From: Rhodoferax sp. U11-2br
GTDB taxonomy: Bacteria; Pseudomonadota; Gammaproteobacteria; Burkholderiales; Burkholderiaceae_C
NCBI RefSeq assembly: GCF_018619435.1
Contig: NZ_JAHFZF010000032.1
Coordinates: 1-53,088, forward strand
Direction of reading: 5' to 3'
Length of the DNA stretch: 53,088 nt
Shown here: piece by piece, positions 1 through 7,968 of the stretch
Layout of the letters: each line of letters opens with the position of its first letter
How positions within the stretch are numbered: position 1 is the first letter of the stretch
The notes under the pieces: generated by a model
Database searches by the model: none
Seen by the model: the letters and a program-made list of their open reading frames with translations, nothing else
Told to the model about the DNA's origin: nothing
Translations under genes and position numbers: made by a program

Positions 1-439
1 GGGGTGAAGGTGTGTTTGGGCGCAGGTTGGGGGCCTGAGCGCCCAATCGCGCCACGATATTTATCGCAATACTTCTTTTGCGCCCCTTCAGTTGGTGCGA
101 TACAGCCAGCGTTCTACCTAAATTGGCAGCTTTCCATCATTGAAAATTTAACTTGTCGCGTTAATTTTTCAATATTCATTGGAACGGCATCGTGGACGGG
201 TGGTCCTCACTTGCAACGGTTCGACTTGAACGTTCTTGCAACATTTGGCTGCCGGTCAGCGTCTGAAAAATTGATTTAGCTCAACTATAAATAGAGTAGC
301 TGATACCGCTTGTTTTATAAGGGCTAGAAGCACTTTCCATCTATAAAATGTCAACACAAGGGCAGGCCCGCATGGTTGCGGGACAACGTAGCGGCATCAA
401 GCACGCGACAAGAACAATGTCATTCAGGGGGTAATTTGA
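1..439. other. gene-free left edge
   Basis: I see no convincing gene here. A 91-codon open frame at 4-279 has no ribosome binding site and no recognisable domain, and its composition is not protein-like. The only structure I recognise is a copy of the dispersed inverted repeat at 295-337, listed separately. The stretch is probably decayed sequence at the margin of the accessory island. Confidence 0.5.
295..337 (+). repeat. dispersed inverted repeat, copy 1
   Basis: Reads GTAGCT, then a CGCTTG arm, then ATAAGGGCTAGAAG. It is a diverged copy of the family consensus with the 5' ATAGCT box and the AAGGGCTA arm recognisable, but the GGCCAATTTGGC tail is degraded. Confidence 0.55.
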
Positions 440-597
440 CATGGCGACTTTCATTTCTTCCATCAGCGCCAAGCTTGGCGTGCAGCACATCGGCAAGGTG
501 CAGCCATGAACCAAGTCGCCCCTGAATCTGCCAACAGCCTGCACGCCGAACTGCGCACCCTGATTGCCAGCAGCTTGACCAAAGGAAAGAAGGCCCT

Positions 598-1143
598 GTG
601 AGCGTCTTCCAACCAAAGACATTAATGCGCCCGCCGGTCATGACAATGGCAAGCAGCATGAGTCACATGGTGGCGTTTGCCGATGCGATCCCAATTTTGT
701 CGACACTGTCGGCAAAAAGCTTGCGGCACAAGGTGCAGCTTGTACTGCCACTTACCCAGTTTGTCGCGACAGTGTCACGACATTTGAGTTGGAGCCACTT
801 TGTCAACTTATTGCCCCTCAAATGGCTGTACAAGCACGAGCGCCATGCGGGCGAAGAGGCCCCCATCGGCCTCATCCTGAGCGTCCGCACCCTGGCGCAA
901 CGCAAGCTGCCGGTAGAGAACCGGCTGGGCTCTGGCGACTTTGACCCCATCAGCAACAAGATCAAGGTGATGACCATGAAGGTCAGCAAGGGCCTGGAGT
1001 TCCCCGTGGTGGCGCTACCCGGCGTGGGGCATATGCCTGCGGCAGGGGAGGATGAGAAGGAAGCGGCGCCGGTGTTTTATGTGGCGGCTACGCAGCAGTT
1101 GGTTGTTACGGTCGCTAGAGATTCCAAATGCGCAAAAAACTAA
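598..1143 (+). pseudogene. chimeric remnant: DUF1016 nuclease pieces fused to a UvrD-type helicase tail
   Basis: The open frame from GTG 598 is stitched from fragments. Residues ~20-80 carry two partial versions of the DUF1016 (YhcG) N-terminal motif, ending in SRHLSWSHFVNLLPLK. A jump follows to KHERHAGEEAPIGLIL, which resembles the DUF1016 C-terminal nuclease region; the middle of the family is missing. Residues ~120-170 then match the superfamily 1 (UvrD/Rep) helicase C-terminal signature, MTMKVSKGLEFPVVALPG and FYVAAT, without the rest of a helicase; the usual TMH is TMK. Two tiny upstream frames (440-508 and 506-601) overlap each other and this one by ATGA/GTGA-type junctions, like a collapsed operon. 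I infer no function; it is deletion debris at the edge of the defence island. Confidence 0.6.
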
Positions 1144-1197
1144 CCCCATGATGTAACTCCGATGTCATCCACTTAGAACAGGTTTACAAGGACGACC

Positions 1198-2082
1198 ATG
1201 AGCATAGATACAACGAAGTTTCTCGCTAACACATCAAAACTACTAGATGCTCTGCACGTCTTCCAATTTAAGCCAGCCCTTGAACCTAAAAAGGAGCACT
1301 ATGGTTCTCACATCGCACTCACGGACTTTCAGTTTAATAACGCACGCATCATTCAAGGCCTCAGAGATTCGATAATCGACTGGGTCTTTTCAAAACCTGA
1401 CGCAAAGAGAATATTTGATGAGGCTTACGGACCAACGTGTGACCTATCAGCTGCTTCTGCGACGTTATACAACTCTGCACGGGAAACAATTCGAATTGCA
1501 CAACCTCAAGGTCAATTCGGTGAACTACTCCTTAGCTTTTTTTTGCAGCATCTCTTTCATGCAGCCCCACTGCTAAGAAAACAACCCGTTCGCACAAGTG
1601 ACAATCACGAAAGATTTGGGGCTGACGCAATTCATTACAAAGGAACAGGCGGCAATGAGGTTTATGTTGGCGAATCAAAATGCTACAAAAGCTCATATCA
1701 ATTTCCTAGCGCCTTCGAGGAGTCAATTACCTCGATGGAGAAAACACTCAGCAGCTTTCATATCGAAATTCGCAAGTTTGTCGCTGGTGGGTTCATAGAG
1801 CCTGGACTCAAGCAGGTCGCCGAGCAGCTGCTGTCAAACAAACTGCAACAGGTAAAACTGAACCCTGTCTCAATCATCATATATAACGAGACTGCGAAAT
1901 TTACCAGCACAGGTCCAGAAATAAAAGAACAGATAAAAAATGCCGTCCTTCATCAATGCTCAAAAATTATGCCTGCAGTTTATAACGATCTGGAGCAATT
2001 AGCCCTCAGTCGCTTCACGTATATCATTATTCCTGTTTGGAAGCTCGATGCACTCTTAGATGAATTTGTGAATTCAATATGA
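1198..2082 (+). CDS. hamA: Hachiman anti-phage system effector nuclease HamA (DUF1837)
   Basis: HamA is the effector of the two-gene Hachiman defence system: a PD-(D/E)xK-type DNase held in check by the HamB helicase. The 294-residue protein carries the DUF1837 pattern: GQFGELLL around residues 105-112, GADAIHY at 141-147 (D143) and VGESK at 157-161 (E159, K161), forming the D...ExK site. The start has an AAGGA ribosome binding site 6 nt upstream. Its stop overlaps the hamB start by 4 nt (ATGA), so the two are translationally coupled. Base composition is much more AT-rich than the rest of the window, which suggests horizontal acquisition. Family assignment rests on motif plus partner; a generic DUF1837 nuclease outside Hachiman is the alternative, unlikely given hamB. 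Confidence 0.85.
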   Translation: MSIDTTKFLANTSKLLDALHVFQFKPALEPKKEHYGSHIALTDFQFNNARIIQGLRDSIIDWVFSKPDAKRIFDEAYGPTCDLSAASATLYNSARETIRIAQPQGQFGELLLSFFLQHLFHAAPLLRKQPVRTSDNHERFGADAIHYKGTGGNEVYVGESKCYKSSYQFPSAFEESITSMEKTLSSFHIEIRKFVAGGFIEPGLKQVAEQLLSNKLQQVKLNPVSIIIYNETAKFTSTGPEIKEQIKNAVLHQCSKIMPAVYNDLEQLALSRFTYIIIPVWKLDALLDEFVNSI

Positions 2083-4568
2083 AAGAAGCTATAGACATTC
2101 TTTTGAAAATCGAACTGCGCGCCGCAGTGGAGTCGATCGGACTGAAATCAACATCCCAAAAAGATCTTATTACTGAGGTCAACCTTTACAAGGTCATCAA
2201 CGCTATCGAATGCGCAATTCTAAAAAATGAAGAAAGTAAAAAAATCGCGGCAATGTGCGCTCTTTTGTGGACGCACTTTCATAAGCATTTTAACTTGCTT
2301 GGGGAATACATAAATTCAGCAATGACGAGGATTGGATTTTCTCCAGTTTCTAAAATGCTGCAGGGAGAAGATGGAAAGATTGTCAATTCATCTTTGGCTT
2401 CAACTCTTGAAGAGTACCTTCAAAGCCAGAAATACACGATTGAAACCCTAGGCAAGAAGCTCATCGTTACTGAGTTTCAAAAACGTCTTTGGGACGAACT
2501 TGAGCGATCTCCACGTGTTGCAGTATCTGCTCCGACTTCGGCTGGAAAGTCTTACCTCCTCTGCTTGCGTGCTGTACATAATGCGGCGCAGCACGGTGGA
2601 GTTTCTTTCTACATTGTCCCCACTGTTACGCTAATGAATCAGGTCGCCACGGACCTGTTCGCGATATCACGCGAAAGCGGTGTCAAAATAAGAATACTGA
2701 CCACGGTTGATGAAAATATCACCGCTCAGAATGGTGCAATATTTTTTGTGCTAACGCAAGAACGCATCACAGAACGGCTAGACTTCTTAAATAACGGTAA
2801 CTTCAGCCTTACGCAGCTAATTATCGACGAGGTTCAGAATATTGAGCGAGCCTTTGATATTGGCGACAGCAATTCACGCGCGAAAATGTTGATTGATGTC
2901 ATTATTGATTTGCATGACAGATTCAGTCCACGCCTATCCGTCGTTTCTGGGCCACGCATTTCTGACATTAGATCGATGGCTGCCTCCCTATTTAACCAAC
3001 CTGTATCTGAGCAATCGACAACATCCTCACCAGTTGTCAACATTGCCTACAGTATTACCCCGACAGGAAAATGTATTGAAGTTAAGCAATTCTCCGAATT
3101 GTCTTCAAACCACCTCAGTGAAATATTGGACAACACAATTGGAGCAACAGGTTTCTCTAAGAAAACATATAGCGACAGTTTTCACGAATATCTTTTCAAC
3201 GTAGTAGTTGCCAACAAGGGTGGACTTATATTCTCCCCGACATCCGGACAATGCAGAAAGACCGCTCTATCAATTGCAAGGCGTCTTCATAAATCAAAAA
3301 ACCAAAAGATACACAGCCTTGCTGAGTACATTAAAACGACCGTTTCCCCTTCTTATGATTTAGCTGAATGCATTGAGTCAAAAGTTGCTTTTCATCATGG
3401 AAAACTTCCTCCCCATATACGAAATGCGCTCGAGTTCGCCATTGGTCAATCCATAATTGATCATGTCGTTTGCACGACGACACTGATGCAAGGTGTAAAT
3501 ATTCCAGCTAAGACCGTGGTACTCCGAAATCCCAACCTTTTTATTAGGGATATGACTGGAGTGAAACCAACGTTAAGCAATTATGAAATTGCAAACCTTC
3601 GCGGTCGAGCGGGAAGATTATTGAGAGATTTTGTAGGTCGGACATTTATCCTCGACGGTACATCCTTCGAAGAGGTAGAAGTTCAATCCAGCTTATTTAA
3701 ACCAGAAGATATAAAGATAGACGGCAGCTATGCGAAGGTTTTCGAGGAAAACAGGGGAGAGATAGTTCATGCGCTCACATCAAGATTTGATAACTTCCCG
3801 CTAAATTCAGTTGCCTCTTACATAGCTAGCGCTATTTATACTGAGAAATTCGCTCAACCGTGGCTAGCACGCAAGGGCATTACCCTGAGTATGACAGAGA
3901 TCAATGAGATCAAGGGGCGCATGAAGAAACTAGTCGTTAGCGAAGCGGTGTGTAAAAGATTTCGTTATTGGAACCCTTTTGAACTCAATCTCATTGCACA
4001 GTCTGCCGATGACTTACGCCTCCCGATATCAATATTTTCTACCGGACTTGGCGAGCAACTAGAAGAACTTATCAATAAAATTAATCAAATTATTCCAGAG
4101 CGAACAAAAAAATATGTAGGAGGAAAGAACCTAACTGGTCAAGTTATACCAATTTTTAGCTCAAATGCAGCAAGGTGGGCGAAGGAAATACCATTATTTG
4201 AAATTCTCTCAAATAGTTACTCTCGAAAAAGCGCGGATAATACCGAAAGCACAATTAATATGTTGCAGAAGGATATTGCATTTGGATTGCCTTCTCTTCT
4301 CGGTCCCGCGTACGCAATCAAAGAAGCCGATTCAAGCTTGCTTTCATTTATGGAGCGAGGTGCATATTCAAAAGAGGTTCGCTTGTTAATTAATGCGAAC
4401 ATACCTCGAGAGATAGCCATTTCGACAAATGCCAAAATGAAGCAGGCAAAGAGACCCCTAAATGATATTTCCGACGCGATTCGCTTCATTGAGGCTTCAA
4501 AACTTCCATATTGGGAAGCTGTTCACTTCAAGCATTTGGTTGATTTAAATTCAATTATTGCTGGTTAG
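2079..4568 (+). CDS. hamB: Hachiman anti-phage system helicase HamB
   Basis: HamB is the superfamily 2 (Ski2-like) helicase of Hachiman. It senses abnormal DNA and releases HamA nuclease activity. The 829-residue protein has a ~125-residue N-terminal segment, Walker A APTSAGKS at 151-158, the Walker B variant DEVQ at 250-253 in place of DEAH, motif III/IV region FSPTSGQ near 385, TTTLMQGVNIP near 465-475 and the motif VI region NLRGRAGRL near 505-514. A ~300-residue helical C-terminal region follows. It overlaps hamA by 4 nt. Like hamA it is AT-rich and foreign-looking. No frame interruptions are seen, so the system appears intact. Just downstream at 4627 lies a VOC gene remnant, which puts the right edge of the acquired segment near 4570-4626. 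Confidence 0.85.
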   Translation: MKEAIDILLKIELRAAVESIGLKSTSQKDLITEVNLYKVINAIECAILKNEESKKIAAMCALLWTHFHKHFNLLGEYINSAMTRIGFSPVSKMLQGEDGKIVNSSLASTLEEYLQSQKYTIETLGKKLIVTEFQKRLWDELERSPRVAVSAPTSAGKSYLLCLRAVHNAAQHGGVSFYIVPTVTLMNQVATDLFAISRESGVKIRILTTVDENITAQNGAIFFVLTQERITERLDFLNNGNFSLTQLIIDEVQNIERAFDIGDSNSRAKMLIDVIIDLHDRFSPRLSVVSGPRISDIRSMAASLFNQPVSEQSTTSSPVVNIAYSITPTGKCIEVKQFSELSSNHLSEILDNTIGATGFSKKTYSDSFHEYLFNVVVANKGGLIFSPTSGQCRKTALSIARRLHKSKNQKIHSLAEYIKTTVSPSYDLAECIESKVAFHHGKLPPHIRNALEFAIGQSIIDHVVCTTTLMQGVNIPAKTVVLRNPNLFIRDMTGVKPTLSNYEIANLRGRAGRLLRDFVGRTFILDGTSFEEVEVQSSLFKPEDIKIDGSYAKVFEENRGEIVHALTSRFDNFPLNSVASYIASAIYTEKFAQPWLARKGITLSMTEINEIKGRMKKLVVSEAVCKRFRYWNPFELNLIAQSADDLRLPISIFSTGLGEQLEELINKINQIIPERTKKYVGGKNLTGQVIPIFSSNAARWAKEIPLFEILSNSYSRKSADNTESTINMLQKDIAFGLPSLLGPAYAIKEADSSLLSFMERGAYSKEVRLLINANIPREIAISTNAKMKQAKRPLNDISDAIRFIEASKLPYWEAVHFKHLVDLNSIIAG

Positions 4569-4626
4569 CGCGTCGTTGATGCGGTGATTTTTGAATCAGG
4601 ACTCCGCAGAATTTATAACGGTCAAA

Positions 4627-4729
4627 CCCGTGCGGCCCCTGAAGGTGATGCCCTGGGGCCAGGCCGTTGCCTATGTGGCCGACATCAACGGCTATTTTTT
4701 TGGTAGAGCTGTGCTCGCTCATGGGCTGA
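4627..4729 (+). pseudogene. VOC-family gene remnant (C-terminal third)
   Basis: The stretch encodes PVRPLKVMPWGQ then VAYVADINGY, the same C-terminal sequence as the two intact VOC genes at 6249 and 10053, down to the shared ATGGGCTGAGC at the stop. The first two thirds are absent, replaced by the end of the Hachiman segment. A run of seven T at 4695-4701, where six would keep the frame to the family stop at 4727-4729, adds a frameshift. This is clearly a truncated, decaying third copy. Confidence 0.8.
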
Positions 4730-4756
4730 GCACACTGCAGAATTGCGACGTTTTTA

Positions 4757-4797
4757 ATAGCTTATCGCGCAAATTCCACGGGTGCTATCAGCCTATG
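4757..4797 (+). repeat. dispersed inverted repeat, copy 2 (divergent)
   Basis: Starts AATAGCTTATCGCGC and continues TTCCACGGGTGCTATCAGCC. It keeps the ATAGCT box and the GCTA..GCC half but not the GCCCTT/AAGGGC arms, so it may be a sub-family or decayed copy. It lies between the VOC remnant and the DUF2130 gene. Confidence 0.4.
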
Positions 4798-4888
4798 CAA
4801 ACAACAGCTACTCAGTACTCCCCCCCTGTTCAGCCCGCAGCAAGCGGGCCCAAAACCAGTCCAACCAACAAGAAAAGGCCTAGTCCCC

Positions 4889-6226
4889 ATGCATGAAATC
4901 ATCTGCCCCCACTGCAGCAAAGCCTTCAAGATCGACGAAGCGGGGTACGCCGACATCCTCAAGCAGGTGCGCGATGGCGAGTTTGAGCAAGCTTTGCACG
5001 AGCGGCTCGAGCTGGCCGAGCGGGAAAAGCGCGACGCGATTGCCTTGGCCGAGGCCAAGGTCACCAATGCGCTGCAAAAAGCTGCGGCTGCCAAAGACAC
5101 CGAGATTCAGGCGCTGAAGGCCCAGCTGGATGCGGGCGAGGTGGCGCGCAAGCTGGCGGTCACAGAAGCCCTGGGCACCGTAAGCAAAGAGCGCGATGCG
5201 CTGGCCAACGAGCTGGCCCAGGCGCGTACCGCTCAGCAAGCCGCAGCCCAGTTGGCTGAGGCCAAGCTGGCGGCCAGCGACGTGGCGCGCCAGTTGGCCG
5301 TGACGGAGGCCGTCAACGAAGCCGTGGGCGTGGTCGCCCAAGAGCGCGACGCATTGAAGAGCGAGCTCAACGTCATCACCGTCAAAAACCAGCTGGAAGA
5401 GAAAGCCATCAAGGAGCAATTCGCCGTGCAGCTGCGCGACCGCGAAGGCGAGATTGAGCGCCTGCGAGACATGAAGGCGCGGCTATCGACCAAGATGGTG
5501 GGCGAGACGCTGGAGCAGCACTGCGAGATTGAGTTCAACCGCATTCGTGCGGCGGCCTTTCAGCGAGCGCATTTTGAAAAAGACAACGACGCCCGCACCG
5601 GCAGCAAGGGCGACTACATCTTTCGCGAGGCGGACGAGCACGGCACCGAGATCGTCTCCATCATGTTTGAGATGAAGAACGAGAGCGACGAGACGGCCAC
5701 CAAAAAGCGGAACGAGGATTTTCTGAAAGAGCTGGACAAAGACCGCACTGAAAAGGCGTGCGAGTACGCGGTGTTGGTGTCCTTGCTTGAGCCGGAGAGC
5801 GAGTTGTACAACAGCGGTATCGTTGATGTGTCGCACCGCTATCCGAAGATGTATGTGGTGCGGCCGCAGTTCTTTGTGCCGCTGATCACGCTCTTGCGCA
5901 ATGCCGCGTTGAATTCGCTGAAATACAAGTCAGAGCTGGCGCTGGTGCGCTCGCAAAACGTGGACATCACCAAGTTTGAAACCCAGCTCGACGAGTTCAA
6001 AATGGCGTTTGGCCGCAACTGGCGCCTGGCCTCCGAAGGCTTTGAAGAAGCTATTCGGCGCATCGACGAAGCAATCAAGGACCTGGAAAAAACCAAGGAA
6101 GCGCTGCACAAGTCAGCGAACAACTTGCGGCTCGCCAACGACAAAGCCGACGATCTGACGATCAAGAAGCTCACACGCGGCAACCCCACGATGGCGGCCA
6201 AGTTTGCTGAGTTGAACAATAGTTAA
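4889..6226 (+). CDS. DUF2130 coiled-coil protein with PD-(D/E)xK-like core
   Basis: The 445-residue protein opens with a CPHC zinc-knuckle-like motif (6-9), continues as an alanine/glutamate-rich coiled coil to about residue 200, and ends in the DUF2130 domain. That domain shows E213, KGDYIF (240-245, D242) and FEMKNE (260-265, E261, K263), the D...ExK layout of PD-(D/E)xK nucleases. The coiled coil contains an internal duplication: residues ~83-105 and ~130-156 both read (E/D)VAR(K/Q)LAVTEA, later ERDAL. No biochemical role is established that I know of. It sits inside a defence-rich island between two VOC copies, so a role in DNA metabolism or phage defence is a reasonable guess only. AAGG lies about 10 nt before the ATG. 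Confidence 0.8.
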   Translation: MHEIICPHCSKAFKIDEAGYADILKQVRDGEFEQALHERLELAEREKRDAIALAEAKVTNALQKAAAAKDTEIQALKAQLDAGEVARKLAVTEALGTVSKERDALANELAQARTAQQAAAQLAEAKLAASDVARQLAVTEAVNEAVGVVAQERDALKSELNVITVKNQLEEKAIKEQFAVQLRDREGEIERLRDMKARLSTKMVGETLEQHCEIEFNRIRAAAFQRAHFEKDNDARTGSKGDYIFREADEHGTEIVSIMFEMKNESDETATKKRNEDFLKELDKDRTEKACEYAVLVSLLEPESELYNSGIVDVSHRYPKMYVVRPQFFVPLITLLRNAALNSLKYKSELALVRSQNVDITKFETQLDEFKMAFGRNWRLASEGFEEAIRRIDEAIKDLEKTKEALHKSANNLRLANDKADDLTIKKLTRGNPTMAAKFAELNNS

Positions 6227-6248
6227 GACACCCCATACCGGAGCCCCC

Positions 6249-6629
6249 ATGCAACTCGGCTACACCATCCTCTACGTGCCAGACGTGCCCGCCACGCTCA
6301 AGTTCTACGAAGCGGCCTTTGGGCTGACAACGCGGTTTTTGCACGAGGGCGGCGACTATGGCGAGCTGGACACCGGCAGCACCACGCTGGCGTTTTCAGC
6401 CCACCGCCTGATGCAGCAGCTGGGCAAGAACCCGCAGCCGGCCAATGCACACGCCCCCTGCTTCGAGATTGCTCTGTGCACCCCCGATGTACCCCAGGCG
6501 CTGGCGCAGGCCATTGCCGCCGGTGCCCAGCCCATGCGCCCGGTTGAGGTCATGCCCTGGGGCCAGACCATCGCCTATGTGGCCGACATCAATGGTTTTC
6601 TGGTGGAGTTGTGCACGCCCATGGGCTGA
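6249..6629 (+). CDS. VOC family protein (glyoxalase-like), copy A
   Basis: A 126-residue single-domain vicinal-oxygen-chelate protein: two beta-alpha-beta-beta-beta halves, beginning LGYTILYVPDV, with FYEAAFGL (19-26) and ending AYVADINGFLVELCTP. The substrate is unknown. It begins 22 nt after the DUF2130 stop, so the two may be cotranscribed. It differs from the copy at 10053 by 11 of 126 residues by my count, and a third broken copy lies at 4627. The family includes glyoxalases, dioxygenases and antibiotic-resistance proteins; nothing here decides between them. Confidence 0.85.
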   Translation: MQLGYTILYVPDVPATLKFYEAAFGLTTRFLHEGGDYGELDTGSTTLAFSAHRLMQQLGKNPQPANAHAPCFEIALCTPDVPQALAQAIAAGAQPMRPVEVMPWGQTIAYVADINGFLVELCTPMG

Positions 6630-6660
6630 GCAATGTCGCCAGGGTGGTGATTCAAGTTTG

Positions 6661-6706
6661 ATAGCTGTTGACCCTTATTCAACAAGGGATGGCGGTCATT
6701 TTTAAC
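6661..6706 (+). repeat. dispersed inverted repeat, copy 3
   Basis: ATAGCTGTTGACCCTTATTC, then AACAAGGGATGGCGGTCATT. The arms CCCTT and AAGGG are intact and the tail is degraded. It sits between the convergent VOC gene and the yhcG pseudogene. Confidence 0.75.
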
Positions 6707-6717
6707 CCTAATGTCAG

Positions 6718-7828
6718 TCAAACACCATCCCCGGACCACTCAGCCAGCTTCTGCTGCAGCTCTTCTTTACTGGGCAGGTAAAGCTGGTATTCCCGGGCGT
6801 GGATGTTGGCGTCTTTGGGTAGGGTGATTTCCACCAACGCCTCGTGTTTCTTTTTGCACAGCACGATGCCAATGGTGGCGGCTTCGGCATCTGTTTTGAC
6901 GTGGCGGTCAAAGTAATTGACGTACATCTGCATCTGGCCCAAGTCCTGGTGCGTGAGCTTGCCGAGCTTGAGGTCGATCAGCACATAGCAGCGCAGCAAG
7001 CGGTTGTAAAACACCAGATCCACAAAGAAATGGTCGTCATCAAAAGTGAAGCGCTTTTGGCGAGCCTCAAACAAAAAGCCCTTGCCCAGTTCCAGCAAAA
7101 AGTGCTCGATCTGATTGATGATGGCCGCTTCCAGGTCCGACTCAGAAAACCGGGCTTGTTCTGACAGGCCCAAAAACTCCAGCACCAGGGGTTCTTTGAG
7201 CAGGTCTTTGGGTTGGCTGACGATTTGTCCTTGTTGGGCCAGTTGGCGAATGCCGTCTTGGTCGCGGCTCAGGGCCAGGCGCTCATACAGGCCGCTTTGA
7301 AACTGGCGGCGCAGTTCACGCAAGGTCCAGTTTTGGCTGGTGGCTTCGATCTCGTAAAAACTGCGCTCATCGGTTTTTTTGATGCCCAGCAGGAAGACAT
7401 AGTGGGACCAGCTGAGGGTGAAGGGGCGCTTGCCATTGCCTGCCACCAATAGGTCAGACAGTGTCTGACCTATTGGGCGCGATGTCTGTCCACCCGTAAA
7501 GTCAGACGCTGTCTGACCAATTCGAGCGACATACAGCACATAGAACTGCCGCATGAGTTTGAGGTTGGTAAGCGAGAAACCGTTTCCAAACTCGGCGCTC
7601 AGACGTTCTGCCAATTGCTTGAGCAATTGCTGGCCGTACTCCGCACGTTCATCGCCCTGCTGTTCAAACTCAACAATATGCCTCCCAATTTCGAAGTTGG
7701 TGTGCACCTGTACCAGATCAACACCACGAGCAACCGTGCTGCGGGCGGACTCGATCAGCGCGCGAATGTTGGCAAAAAGCGTTGACTCTGAGTCATTGGT
7801 TGGGGGAAATGCGAGGCATCTTCTTCAT
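6718..7828 (-). pseudogene. yhcG: DUF1016 / YhcG PD-(D/E)xK nuclease, one-base frameshift near the N-terminus
   Basis: From GTG 7707 the frame runs 329 residues, covering LSWSHY..LL of the N-terminal DUF1016_N domain and the C-terminal nuclease core (FFVDLVFYNR, YVLIDLKLG, IGIVLCKKK). The family normally has ~40 more residues in front. These exist: ATG 7828, with AGGAG 6 nt upstream, opens MKKMPRISP, and after a five-C run (five G at 7802-7806 on the given strand) the correct frame continues NDSESTLFANIRALIESAR. With four C the gene would read through as 369 residues. So it is either a recent frameshift, a slippage switch, or a sequencing error; internal initiation at 7707 would omit the conserved N-terminus. 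A LexA box sits 38 nt upstream of the ATG. The family has been linked to restriction-associated loci; its role here is unknown. Confidence 0.75.
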
Positions 7829-7865
7829 GGCAGCTCCTCAGACAGCGCCTGTGTATGCATAAAAG

Positions 7866-7881
7866 CTGTATTTTTGCACAG
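7866..7881 (-). promoter_or_regulatory. LexA (SOS) box upstream of yhcG
   Basis: CTGTATTTTTGCACAG is CTGT-N8-ACAG with an AT-rich centre, the beta/gammaproteobacterial LexA consensus. It lies 38 nt before ATG 7828 of the leftward yhcG gene, a normal promoter position. The core differs in one base (G for A) from the box at 23659-23674. Confidence 0.7.
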
Positions 7882-7920
7882 TATTTTACAGCGTGCCAAT
7901 GTTGCAATTTGCTCTATTTA

Positions 7921-7968
7921 AAAGAGCATTTAGTCCTTACTTATAAAGGGCTACCGGCCTAGTTGGTA
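7921..7968 (+). repeat. dispersed inverted repeat, copy 4
   Basis: Divergent 5' box, then TCCTTACTTATAAAGGGCTA and CCGGCCTAGTTGG. Read leftward, the CTA inside the GGCCTAGTTGG tail is the TAG stop codon of the fic gene. Confidence 0.65.

Noticed and set aside
4..279. 91-codon open frame at the left edge
   Set aside because: No ribosome site, no domain, cysteine/tryptophan scatter typical of chance translation.
1198..4568. Considered a restriction-modification or CBASS Cap4-type locus
   Set aside because: No methyltransferase, specificity subunit or cyclase; DUF1837 plus Ski2-like helicase fits Hachiman.
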